Assembly: GCA_037013495.1 (NCBI GenBank)
Contig: CM072811.1
Coordinates: forward strand, 14,886,659 to 14,950,658
Origin: Hippophae tibetana
Taxonomy: Eukaryota; Streptophyta; Magnoliopsida; Rosales; Elaeagnaceae
Direction of reading: 5' to 3'
Length of the DNA stretch: 64,000 nt
Each line of letters begins with the position of its first letter. Position 1 is the first letter of the stretch. This document shows, in pieces, positions 36,967 through 46,830 of this stretch. The position numbers were made by a program, and so were the translations under genes. Below the pieces are notes generated by a model, which did not search any database, had not been told where the DNA came from, and saw nothing but the letters and a program-made list of their open reading frames with translations.

Positions 36967-38645
36967 ATGATATCTGAAATCAATTTTGTTGGTGGATATG
37001 AGGGATGTTGGGTGGACACTGGTACTGCTCGCCATGTTTGCTATAATCGAGACATGTTCAAGTCCTACTCTGAGTTTGAGGATAAGAAAGTGTTGTTGGG
37101 CGACTCCCACTCCACTAAAGTTGTTGGTACTGGTAAGGTGGAATTGAAGTTTACCTCTAGAAAGACTGTCATCATGAAAGATGTCCTGCATACTCCAGAG
37201 ATGAGAAATAACTTAGTTTCAGGATATCTTCTTTACAAAGTTGGGTTTACTCAAACTATAGGGGCTGATATATACAATAACTAAAAATAATATTTTTGTT
37301 GGAAAAGGGTACGCCACTAATAGCATGTTTAAATTGAATGTTGAGTTCTTTTAATATTTGGCATGCTAGACTTTGTCATGTTAATAAATGCATAATCAAA
37401 AACATGAGTAACTTAGAACTAATTCCTAAACTATCTTTGAATGATTTTGGAAAAATGTGACTTTTATAGTCAAGCTAAAATAACAAAAACTTCACATAAG
37501 TCAATAGTTAGAGAATTTAAACCTTTAGAATTAATATATTATGACATATATGAACTTGATGGAAATTTAACAAGAAATGAGAAACACTATTTTATAACTA
37601 TTATAGATGACTGTTCAGATTATACTTATATATATCTAATGAAAAATAAAAGTGAAGCGTTTGACATGTTTAAAATATTTATGATTGAGATTGAGAATCA
37701 ACTTAACAGAAAAATAAAAAGGTTTCGAAGTGATAGAGGTACTGAATATGATTCCAATTTTTTCAATGATTTTTATAAAACTCATGGAATCATTCATGAA
37801 AAAACTGCACCTTATTCTCCTAAAATGAATGGAGAAGTTGAAAAAATAGAACTTTTACTGAATTAGTTGTTGCAATTTTATTAAACTCTGGTGCTGCTTC
37901 CCATTGGTGGGGAGAAATTTTATTAACTGTTTGTTATGTGCTAAATAGAGTGCCTAAATCTACTAGTAAAATTTCACCATCTGAAATTTTGAAAAATAAG
38001 AAACTTAACTTATTTTAAAACTTATGTTTAGTCTATGTTAGGATCCCCGATCCTTAAAAGAAATAGAACTTACTAGTAGAACATACAAATGTGTATTCAT
38101 AGGATATGCTGTGAATAGTAAAACTTATAAATTCTATAACTTAAATGGTCATAGTTATAGAATCAAATATGTTGACTACTATGAACATAGGTTTAAATTG
38201 AAGAATAGTGGGGGCTCGTCTTCTATTTGTTTACCCATAACTAGAACTAGTAAACAAAATGAGGAATAAAATACTGAAATTAGGAGAAGTAAATGAGCTC
38301 GAACCCTTAAGGATTTTGGGTCTGATTTTTATGCTTATATCTTAGAAGAAGATCCCCAAACTCTTCAAAAAACCTTATCTTCTTAATGCCAACTTATAGG
38401 AAGAAGCCATAAATGATGAAATAAACTCTCATGAGTATAATAAAGCTTGGCATTTAGTTGACTTACCTCATGGTTGTAAAACCATAGGATGTAAATGGAT
38501 ACAAAAAAAGAAATTAAAACTCGATGGTACTATTGAAAAGTACAAAGCTCGTCTTATAGTCAAAGGGTATAGGCATAGAGAAAATGTAGATTTCTTTGAT
38601 ACCTTTTCACCAATCACACGAATAAATTACATATGTGTATTTTTC
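36967..38645 (+). pseudogene. Copia X protease, integrase and start of RT
   Basis: Protease shows WVDTGTARHVC near 37,010. Integrase follows: the HHCC region (WHARLCHVNKC near 37,360), the core with YYDIYEL, SDRGTEYDS and NGEVEK. RT begins near 38,400 (EEAINDEINSHEYNKAWHLV, CKWIQKKKLKLDG, YKARLIVKGY) and breaks off after ITRINYICV at about 38,640. It is interrupted by stops between 37,284 and 37,441 and after 37,866. The break coincides with the inferred inversion breakpoint. Confidence 0.82.
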
Positions 38646-39639
38646 TCTCCTGTTGTTATCCATGATTTAGTACTAGATAATGAACATCATCATTTCCCTC
38701 ATCTTCAAAACCAACTTCTATAGGAGCAACATCTTCATTAGGTGAATAAACTTGGTCTTCATCTCCAACTTGCCTTGGAACTGATGTTGGAGGAATTAAT
38801 TCCAAATATGATGAGTCACCATTGGAATTAGGAACATCTTTCTTCATTTTGATAATATGTTCAATGGTCTCATCTTCAACAAATATAGCATCACAACTTC
38901 TGCTAAGTCTCTTTGCAACTAGATCGTAAAATCTATATAGCCAAATTGATCTTAACCATAGCCAATAAAAATGCACAATCTTGTTTTGGCATCAAGTTTA
39001 GATATCTCATCCATGGGGATATGAATAAATGATTTGCAACCAAACAATCACAAATGATCATAGGAAACATCCTTTCCTGACCAAACTTTATCCGGAACAT
39101 CCATCTTAGGAGGAGTACAGGGTGAAAGATTCAACACATGTGCAACTATGAGTATAGCTTCACCCCAGAAAAGTTTAGGCAACTTTGCATGTGAGAGTAG
39201 ACATTTGACTCTCTCCATTAAAGTTCTATTCATCCTCTCAACTGAGGCATGAAATTCTTTGAAGACATCTAGCACTTGATCCTTTATATTTAGAAGATAT
39301 ACCCACGTCTTCCTTGAATGATCATCAATGAAAGTCACACAGTATTGAGCATCATCAAGTGACTTTGGCATTGGTCCACATAAATCTGAATGAATCATAT
39401 CTAAAATATTATTCATTCTAGAAGAAAGAGAACTCTTGAAAGCAACTTTATTTTTCTTTCTTGCTAAATAATCAACACATTTTTTCAAATATAATTCATC
39501 CATCTGATTGAGTCTTCTATGCCATAATTTAGCCGCTATGACTTTCTCTATGGTATTTACTATGTCGGTAGAGAGCTTCGCTTGCATTATATACAGAGCT
39601 GTATGTGTCTCATTATTGTCTCTTTTAGGAGAACATAAA
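38646..39639 (-). pseudogene. Copia T integrase, core-deleted
   Basis: The minus-strand reading ALYIMQAKL, KLWHRRLNQMDELYLKKCV, DMIHSDLCGPMP, YCVTFIDDHSRKTWVYLL is Tnt1-like integrase. After FKEFHASVE it jumps straight to RMNRTLMERVKCLL. In relatives about 50 residues lie between, including the second catalytic Asp and the Glu. This in-frame internal deletion would abolish integrase. The pol linker follows (VPRQVGDEDQVYSPNE) and stops near 38,650 at the inversion breakpoint. Upstream, the reading continues at 56,463 beyond the nested gypsy LTR and virus. Confidence 0.83.
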
Positions 39640-40133
39640 ATCGTGCAAGTATACACGGTCACAAGTAATAATATGATAAGTAAAATATCGTTCCCACGGA
39701 GATTTGTTACTAGTGTTCGTTAATTACTAAAATTATTTCAACCTGATTTTATCCAAATAGTCAATAATTTGATGCACTTTGACTAACTAATTTTTATAAT
39801 AGTTTGTAAGAAAATTCTAGGATTGCAGTTTCACCAAATTAATCCACTTGAATATTTTATTTTCTCTTGATTTATGTTCTCGTATTTTAAGTGGTTAACC
39901 AAGAACTCTTAATTTATCCATATATCTCTTCCGAGCACCATATAGACACATCTTGCTAAAATAATTCACTATATTCCTATAAGAATTAAATTCAACCAGA
40001 TTTATTAAGTTCTAAGTTCTCAAATAGTTACACATACAATAAAAGTATATTCCTATCCCTTATATATGTATGTATTGTTAAGCATGTGTTCTTAATTTAT
40101 CAAGTATGATTGCCTCTATTAATAACCTCCCAG
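39640..40133 (-). repeat. Gypsy LTR, distal part (target of the virus insertion)
   Basis: On the minus strand this is colinear with the end of the LTR at 60,772-62,715: GAGGCA..., GGATAGGAATATAC, GCTCGGAAGAGAT.TATG, GATTAATTTGGTGAAA, GCAATCCTAGA, CCGTGGGAACGATA and TACTTGCACG. The proximal part lies at 54,929-56,463, beyond the virus. Together they make about 2.0 kb, matching the 1.94-kb uninterrupted copy. Confidence 0.82.
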
Positions 40134-40150
40134 ATCCTAGGTAGACATTA

Positions 40151-40163
40151 TGGTATCAGAGCC
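40151..40163 (+). other. Viral minus-strand primer-binding site (tRNA-Met)
   Basis: TGGTATCAGAGCC is complementary to the 3' end of initiator tRNA-Met, the primer used by Caulimoviridae. It lies 17 bp from the left end of the viral insertion. Confidence 0.88.
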
Positions 40164-40390
40164 AGGGGGTTAGTATTAAACTTATTAATACATGCAGTAG
40201 TTAATATTCATTAGTATTGTTCTCTGTGTTTTCAAAACATCCATCTCTCCTTTCAGTACTAGCTTGTACTAATACATATAACTTAACTGTTCACTCTATT
40301 AGAAGAGGTAAGGTTGCTGCAGTTATGCATAGATCCGGGTGAAGGGTTGTAAGTCCCGCTTAAGCCATGTGAAAGGCGTTCAGGGCATTA

Positions 40391-40404
40391 ATACCTTATA
40401 AATA
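40391..40404 (+). promoter_or_regulatory. Possible viral TATA box in the leader
   Basis: ACCTTATAAATACC is a good TATA context, about 290 bp before the ORF1 ATG and conserved in the minus copy. It lies downstream of the primer-binding site, whereas related viruses usually start transcription upstream of it. It may therefore be fortuitous or reflect a different transcript layout. Confidence 0.35.
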
Positions 40405-40683
40405 CCGGTGGTTTAGCAAACGACCAATTCTAGTAGGTACGTGTTATAAGTTATAAGTATTCTTATAAGAGATAGAACAAGAACTTAAATGTTAAATATT
40501 TCATGCATTGATAGTTTAAAATAATTCCATGACTCAAATTTCATGACATATACTCTGCATCTTGTTTGTTATTAATAGACTTGCAATTTATTAATTAAGA
40601 ATCGTATTTAACATGCAATACAAATTATATTGGTGATTAGTTTTATCCATATTTGTTTACAATTTAAATTTTATTTTTTAAAC

Positions 40684-43600
40684 ATGTCGCATAAAAACTA
40701 TTCAGCATCATCACCTTTACTTAATAAAATTTCATCATCTTCTTCTAAGAAGTCATACATTACCAATAGTAACGAGGTTACTATTGAAAATTTTGAAAAA
40801 TCAATTGATCGTTGGAAAGTTCCAAGGATCAGTAAAGATCAAATTTATCAAAAGAAGTTAAAAAATCTTTTCAAAACAGATTACATTATTAAAACTGAAG
40901 AAAGGGATCTTCAACTTTCATTACCTTTTGAATCAATCCAACTTCTTTCAAAAGAATCATTACAAAAACATTATGATTCAAAATTCAAATATGTGCATAT
41001 AGGCCTAGTCCAGATTGGATTAAGACCTTTAACCCGACTAGGGTTAAGTTCATCAATACTAGCAGTCTTAAGGGATGCTAGATTAACAGATTTCAAGGAA
41101 TCTTTATTAGGAACGGTAGAAACAGGTTTAGGTTTAGGACCTATATCTTTTAACTGTTTTCCGAACATAGTAGCATCTATTACAGATCCCCAAATATTAA
41201 AAACATTAACTCTTCAAATCCAAACTCATAATACTAATGTGTTACCAGGAACAATTACGGTAGCCTTATTATTTAGAGTACATTATAAGATTATGACGAC
41301 CAGTTGGGACATAAAAAATATTCATAACTCTACTAAAGGAGAAACCTTATTATTACAGACAGATTTGTCTAGGTCCAACATTACAATACCTAGACCAATT
41401 AGTTGGGATAGCGTAGTATACCCAGATAGGTGGCTACTAAAAGGAATTTGCCAACCAACATCTGAAACTCATCACCAGGAAGTAGCTGAACAACACACAG
41501 AACTTTCTGAAATAATAAAATATAAGAATGGAAATATTGAAATAGGATTCAATAGATCTTCATCAATGAGATGCTCTTCGAGTGCCGCAGATTTTTCAGA
41601 AATGGATTTCCCATTCAAACAAAACCCTAGGTCATCAACATCTGATTTACTTAGGAAAACAAAACTCAAAGGAGTAGACTGTAGTACCCAGGTACCCAGA
41701 CCAGTATACACTGTTGAGTCTGAAATAAGTGAATCACCCATATTCCCTTCATCACCAACTCAATCATTAGCACCTAGCCAAGAACCTAGGATTAATGAAC
41801 TGAATGTAATAACATTTGACCAGGACCAGGAAGAACCTTTGCATCCAAGGATTCTCAGGATGGATCTGTATGAAAGACACCATAGACCCATAAAATTTTG
41901 GTTCTATAATACACACTCAGAAAAAGCTAGGCATTGTTGCTATAGAAAACATGAGCGTTATATTAAAGAACATAACAATTATATAGGTTTTATAGACTGG
42001 CTAAAAATCTATAGAAAATCAAAAGGACTAGCATCTGTAGTCATCGACCAAACCAGGTATTCCTTTGTTAACAGAATAAACAAAGAAGAAGAATCGATAG
42101 ATACTATGGTTGACCTTAGCCAGGAAGACATAATAGAATCATCATCCCCACAAGTTAACCCTGAACCAGTTAGCCTAATATCAATAGTCCAGCCATTAGA
42201 AATATTACCAGATCATATGGTTACCCAAATCCAGGATAACGTAGATAGATCCTCATCAATAGATAACCATAAACAGGTTTGCATAGAACCATTAGTTGAC
42301 ATTAAGTCAAATAAAACAGTAAAACCTGTTGACTTAGTCAAACCATCAACGGTCTTAATAGGTAACCTACCAGTTACCATTCAGGATCCAAAACAAACAC
42401 CAATAGCCATAGAACCTATAGCTATAGTTCCACATTATAAATTATTCCCTTCAATTAGTGTCTCGGATGTCACAGAGGCTGACTTCGATATGCTTTTAGA
42501 AAATGAACCAGTAGAGCCATTAACTACAGAATTAGTACCCTTGACTCCACAGATTAAAACCTTTTCAGAAATTAAACCTAGCGAAATCACATTAGATGAC
42601 TTCGATAAGTTTTTAGAAGAAACGGATGATCTAGTTAACGAAGTTAACATGATTAAAACAAAAAAGAAGTTACCCATATGGGAAACTCCAGAAGGATCGG
42701 TTGAAGCTGAACATCCTCCATTAAGACCTATTACCATCCCTTACCAGGATAGTCAGGTAGAAGCATTTCCTCTCAAGAACCCTCAAGAGAACCAGGCAAC
42801 CAACCTCAAAAACATAGTTACCCAAAATAACTATACCAACATAAGCCTAAATACTTTAGGAAAAAAATTAATTAGGATAGAGAAAAATCTAAAAATAGAT
42901 ATTCCCTCTACCTCTTATCAAACAATAGATAGAATAGTTAAGAACCCTATCTTCAAACCATTCCAGGTCTCCAAACCAGCCCAGGAAGAAATTACATCAA
43001 AATTTGAAAAACTTCAAAATTGGAATAACACCCTAAGATCCCAATTAGAAGACCAATTTTCAAACAAAATAGGAATAATTGTTCCTGAGTCACCAGTAAC
43101 TTCAAAATCAACCCATAAACCATTACAAGATCTTAGCATTCTTAGCAAACTAGGATCTGAAGTATCATCAGAGGATAGTGATTCTGAATCCATTCTAGAA
43201 CCAATTCCTCACCTACAAAAATTAGCTTGGCAAGAACCTAGCCCAGTTAGGTATCCTCACACCATAGGAACCCAACCTAGTCAGCTTGGCCAATCAAAAT
43301 ATAATGCATCTTCTATCTATGTTTGGAACATTGATGGAATGACTGATCATGAGATATTAAATATCTTACAGCAAATGACCATGGCGTCAAATGCTTATAA
43401 AACCCAAATTGGTACAACTGATAAAACAGTTGTTGAATTACTAATAGCTGGCTTCTCAGGCCAACTAAAAGGATGGTGGGATCACCATCTTTCAAAACAA
43501 CAACAGTCAGATATTACCAATGCAATATTGGCTGACGAGTATGGTACCCCCATACTTTCCCATCAAGGAGCTCCTATACAGGATGCAGTCTCCACTCTAC

Positions 43601-46600
43601 TCTTTACCATATCACATCATTTTATGGGGGATCCATCCCATTTAAAAGATAAAAACGCTGATCTTCTTTCTAACATAAAATGTAGAAAGATGAGTGATTT
43701 TCAAAATTATAAAACTACATTCATGTCTAGAGTTATGTTAAGAGATGACTCTATTCAACCATTCTGGAAGGAGAAATTCCTAGCTGGACTTCCTCCACTC
43801 TTAGGTGAGAAAACCAGAAACAAAATCCGCGAAACTTATGGGAATCATATCATCCCTTATGATCAACTGACCTACGGTCAGCTTATCAGTTTTGCTCAAA
43901 ACCAGGGTCTTCAAATTTGTCAAGATTTGAAAATCCAAAAACAAATGAAATTGGAACTTAAAATGTCCAAAAGAGAAATTGGATCATTCTGCAAACAGTT
44001 TGATAGTAATCTCTCTATTGAAAAAACCTGTGAGGGAACTTGCAGTAAAACTAAATCAAACCCTTATAAAGAATCAAATAAAACTTATAAGAAATTTTCA
44101 AAATCAAGAAAACCTTTCTTTGAAAAAAGAATGAATTTCTACAACAAACCTTATAAAAGAAATTTTAATAAGGAATCAAAACAACATAAAAAACCCTTTA
44201 AATTTTTTAAAGAGTTTAAATGTTATAAATGTGGCAAGAAAGGTCACACAGCTAGTTTCTGCAAGATGTCTAAAAAACTCCATGAATTAAAACTTGAAGA
44301 AGACACCTATGCTAAAATATCTGCCCTAATGGTAGATACATCATCGTCTGAGCCGGACCAATGGTCAAGCGACGAATCTAATCCCCAGGATGATGGATTT
44401 GCAACCAGCAATTCGGATTCCTCAATTAAAAATATTAATGTACTAACTAAGGATGAAGATGAACAACTTCAAGAAACAATCCTTAAGTTAAATGATCCAT
44501 CAATAACCAAACTTTACGTAGAATATCTAAGTACATGTTTGGCCAAATCACAATCAATTAAAAAAAATTCTGAACTTCCAAATACCAGCACAGGCTATTA
44601 CAACCTCACTGTTGTTCTGGAAAGAAAGAACAAAGCCATCACACCAGAAAGTCAAATTCAAGACTTAAAAATTGAAATCAAAACTATTAAACTGGAACTC
44701 CACCAGCTTAAAGAAAAATTAAAAGAATATGATATTAAGTTTCAACTACTTAATAATGGAGAAAAAATATCAACTTATGTGAGTGATTCTGATGATGATC
44801 TTACTCCCAATAATCAAGAAATCCAAAATTTGAGAAAAATTACCACCAGGAAATATAAAATCAATATAACATTAATATTCCCTGACGAATCAAAACTAGA
44901 AACCATTGCCCTATTTGACACAGGGGCTGACCTAAATTGCATCATACCATCAATAGTTCCCAGAAGGTTTTATAAACCAACTGAAGAACGACTTAATTCA
45001 GCCAATAAATCTCAAATGAGTATTATTGGGAAAACTGAAATATCTATCCAAAAAGGATCATACCTTATTAACAGCCCATTTGTCATAGTATCTGACATAG
45101 GCTACTCGGTTATATTGGGTACTCCCTTTATGGATATCATTACCCCATATTCTGTTAAACATGACAGGATTTCTTTCAAAATTGGAAGAGAGGCCTTCAA
45201 CTTCCCTTTCATTGAAGAACCAAAAACCAAAGATCTTAATCTCATCAAAACATATTCAATCTCTACAAAAGAGATTTCTGTTCTTATAAAACATAGAGAA
45301 AAGGACCTTCTCTATCTCAAAACCAAACTTCAGTCTCATACTGTTGAGAAAGAACTTCAAATCCCAGAGATCAAAGACAAAATCTCTAAATTACAAACAT
45401 CTTTTGAGAAAGAGGTTTGCTCTGAATTACCCAGTGCATTCTGGGAAAGAAAAGAACATATGGTAGATTTACCATATGAATCATCCTTCAATGAGAAGGA
45501 TATTCCTACAAAGACAAGGCCTATTCAAATGAATGGTGACCTTGAGCAATTCTGTAGAAAGGAAATCGCTGATCTCCTATCTAAGAAACTCATATCAAAA
45601 TCCAGATCGCCATGGAGTTGTGCGGCCTTCTATGTCAACAAATCTGCTGAGATTGAGAGAGGAACTCCTCGGCTAGTTATCAATTACAAACCTTTGAACC
45701 AAGCCTTAAAATGGATTAGGTACCCTATCCCGAATAAAAAGGACTTACTTCAAAGATTGTATTCATCATCCATATTTTCGAAGTTTGATATGAAATCAGG
45801 CTTCTGGCAAATTCAAATCGAGCCTCAACATAGGTACAAAACTGCTTTCACTGTTCCATTCGGACAGTTTGAGTGGAATGTTATGCCATTTGGGCTCAAA
45901 AACGCACCTTCTAAGTTTCAAAGGATTATGAATGACATATTCAACCCTTACTCAGAATTTTGTATTGTGTACATCGATGATGTACTTGTATTTTCAAAAG
46001 ATGTCAGACAACACATCAGACATCTCAAAACTTTCTTCCATATCATCAAGAGAAATGGACTGGCTTTATCAGCCAAGAAAATGACTCTTTTTCAAACAAA
46101 CATTAGGTTTCTTGGACACAGTGTATCCAATGGAACAGTAATTCCTATCAATAGATCCCTACAGTTTACAACTAGGTTCCCTGATAGGATTATTGACAAA
46201 ACCCAGCTACAACGATTTCTAGGTAGCTTAAATTACGTATTAAGTTTCTGCCCAAATATTAACAGGTTAGCAAAACCTCTACATAATAGGCTTAAGAAAA
46301 CTCCTGAGCCTTGGACAGAAGAACATACCAAAATTGTGCAAAAAATTAAAGCACAGGTTCAAAACATTCCCTGTTTACATCTTGCGGATCCTACACTCCC
46401 CAAGGTAGTAGAAACCGATGCCAGTGAACTTGGCTATGGTGGGATTTTAAAACAAGTCCAAGATAATAATGAACAAATTGTTCAGTTTGTCTCTGGCCAT
46501 TGGAATGATTGTCAAAAGAATTATTCCACTGTTAAAAAAGAAGTACTATCCATAGTACTTTGTATTTCTAAGTTTCAATCAGATTTATTAAATCAAATTT

Positions 46601-46830
46601 TTTTACTAAGGATTGATTGCAAATCTGCAAAAGAAATTTTATTAAAAGATGTTAAAAATATTGCATCAAAACAAATTTTTGCCAGATGGCAGGCACTACT
46701 AAGTATTTTTGATTTTGATATAGAATTTATCAAAGGAGAAGAGAATTCATTACCTGATTTTCTAACCAGAGAATTTCTTCAAAACAGGTACAACAATGAG
46801 CAAGAAAAAGAAAGGAAAGGAGAAGAGTGA
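40684..46830 (+). CDS. Pararetrovirus ORF1 polyprotein (2,048 aa, open)
   Basis: This is a single frame from the ATG at 40,684; an upstream in-frame TTG is not a likely start. Order by residue: 30K-type movement protein core (about 95-230, HIGLVQIGLRPLTRLG), a long acidic and proline-rich spacer (about 240-860), coat protein (about 870-1150) with a lysine-rich tail, zinc knuckle CYKCGKKGHTASFC (about 1180), aspartic protease FDTGADLNC (about 1410), reverse transcriptase (about 1545-1780, YIDDVLVF near 1763) and RNase H (TDASELGYGG near 1911). The domain order MP-CP-PR-RT-RH in one ORF fits florendovirus-like or petuvirus-like Caulimoviridae. No stop or frameshift is present, which suggests recent entry or recent duplication. 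No integrase domain is seen. Confidence 0.93.
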   Translation: MSHKNYSASSPLLNKISSSSSKKSYITNSNEVTIENFEKSIDRWKVPRISKDQIYQKKLKNLFKTDYIIKTEERDLQLSLPFESIQLLSKESLQKHYDSKFKYVHIGLVQIGLRPLTRLGLSSSILAVLRDARLTDFKESLLGTVETGLGLGPISFNCFPNIVASITDPQILKTLTLQIQTHNTNVLPGTITVALLFRVHYKIMTTSWDIKNIHNSTKGETLLLQTDLSRSNITIPRPISWDSVVYPDRWLLKGICQPTSETHHQEVAEQHTELSEIIKYKNGNIEIGFNRSSSMRCSSSAADFSEMDFPFKQNPRSSTSDLLRKTKLKGVDCSTQVPRPVYTVESEISESPIFPSSPTQSLAPSQEPRINELNVITFDQDQEEPLHPRILRMDLYERHHRPIKFWFYNTHSEKARHCCYRKHERYIKEHNNYIGFIDWLKIYRKSKGLASVVIDQTRYSFVNRINKEEESIDTMVDLSQEDIIESSSPQVNPEPVSLISIVQPLEILPDHMVTQIQDNVDRSSSIDNHKQVCIEPLVDIKSNKTVKPVDLVKPSTVLIGNLPVTIQDPKQTPIAIEPIAIVPHYKLFPSISVSDVTEADFDMLLENEPVEPLTTELVPLTPQIKTFSEIKPSEITLDDFDKFLEETDDLVNEVNMIKTKKKLPIWETPEGSVEAEHPPLRPITIPYQDSQVEAFPLKNPQENQATNLKNIVTQNNYTNISLNTLGKKLIRIEKNLKIDIPSTSYQTIDRIVKNPIFKPFQVSKPAQEEITSKFEKLQNWNNTLRSQLEDQFSNKIGIIVPESPVTSKSTHKPLQDLSILSKLGSEVSSEDSDSESILEPIPHLQKLAWQEPSPVRYPHTIGTQPSQLGQSKYNASSIYVWNIDGMTDHEILNILQQMTMASNAYKTQIGTTDKTVVELLIAGFSGQLKGWWDHHLSKQQQSDITNAILADEYGTPILSHQGAPIQDAVSTLLFTISHHFMGDPSHLKDKNADLLSNIKCRKMSDFQNYKTTFMSRVMLRDDSIQPFWKEKFLAGLPPLLGEKTRNKIRETYGNHIIPYDQLTYGQLISFAQNQGLQICQDLKIQKQMKLELKMSKREIGSFCKQFDSNLSIEKTCEGTCSKTKSNPYKESNKTYKKFSKSRKPFFEKRMNFYNKPYKRNFNKESKQHKKPFKFFKEFKCYKCGKKGHTASFCKMSKKLHELKLEEDTYAKISALMVDTSSSEPDQWSSDESNPQDDGFATSNSDSSIKNINVLTKDEDEQLQETILKLNDPSITKLYVEYLSTCLAKSQSIKKNSELPNTSTGYYNLTVVLERKNKAITPESQIQDLKIEIKTIKLELHQLKEKLKEYDIKFQLLNNGEKISTYVSDSDDDLTPNNQEIQNLRKITTRKYKINITLIFPDESKLETIALFDTGADLNCIIPSIVPRRFYKPTEERLNSANKSQMSIIGKTEISIQKGSYLINSPFVIVSDIGYSVILGTPFMDIITPYSVKHDRISFKIGREAFNFPFIEEPKTKDLNLIKTYSISTKEISVLIKHREKDLLYLKTKLQSHTVEKELQIPEIKDKISKLQTSFEKEVCSELPSAFWERKEHMVDLPYESSFNEKDIPTKTRPIQMNGDLEQFCRKEIADLLSKKLISKSRSPWSCAAFYVNKSAEIERGTPRLVINYKPLNQALKWIRYPIPNKKDLLQRLYSSSIFSKFDMKSGFWQIQIEPQHRYKTAFTVPFGQFEWNVMPFGLKNAPSKFQRIMNDIFNPYSEFCIVYIDDVLVFSKDVRQHIRHLKTFFHIIKRNGLALSAKKMTLFQTNIRFLGHSVSNGTVIPINRSLQFTTRFPDRIIDKTQLQRFLGSLNYVLSFCPNINRLAKPLHNRLKKTPEPWTEEHTKIVQKIKAQVQNIPCLHLADPTLPKVVETDASELGYGGILKQVQDNNEQIVQFVSGHWNDCQKNYSTVKKEVLSIVLCISKFQSDLLNQIFLLRIDCKSAKEILLKDVKNIASKQIFARWQALLSIFDFDIEFIKGEENSLPDFLTREFLQNRYNNEQEKERKGEE

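Noticed and set aside
30496-38645. Self-integration of copia X as the cause of its inverted LTRs
   Set aside because: It would not explain why copia T is broken in the complementary way at the same two points; one inversion explains both.
40630-40683. Start of viral ORF1 at 40,630
   Set aside because: That codon is TTG. The first ATG in frame is 40,684 in a good context, and the same holds for the minus copy at 54,378.
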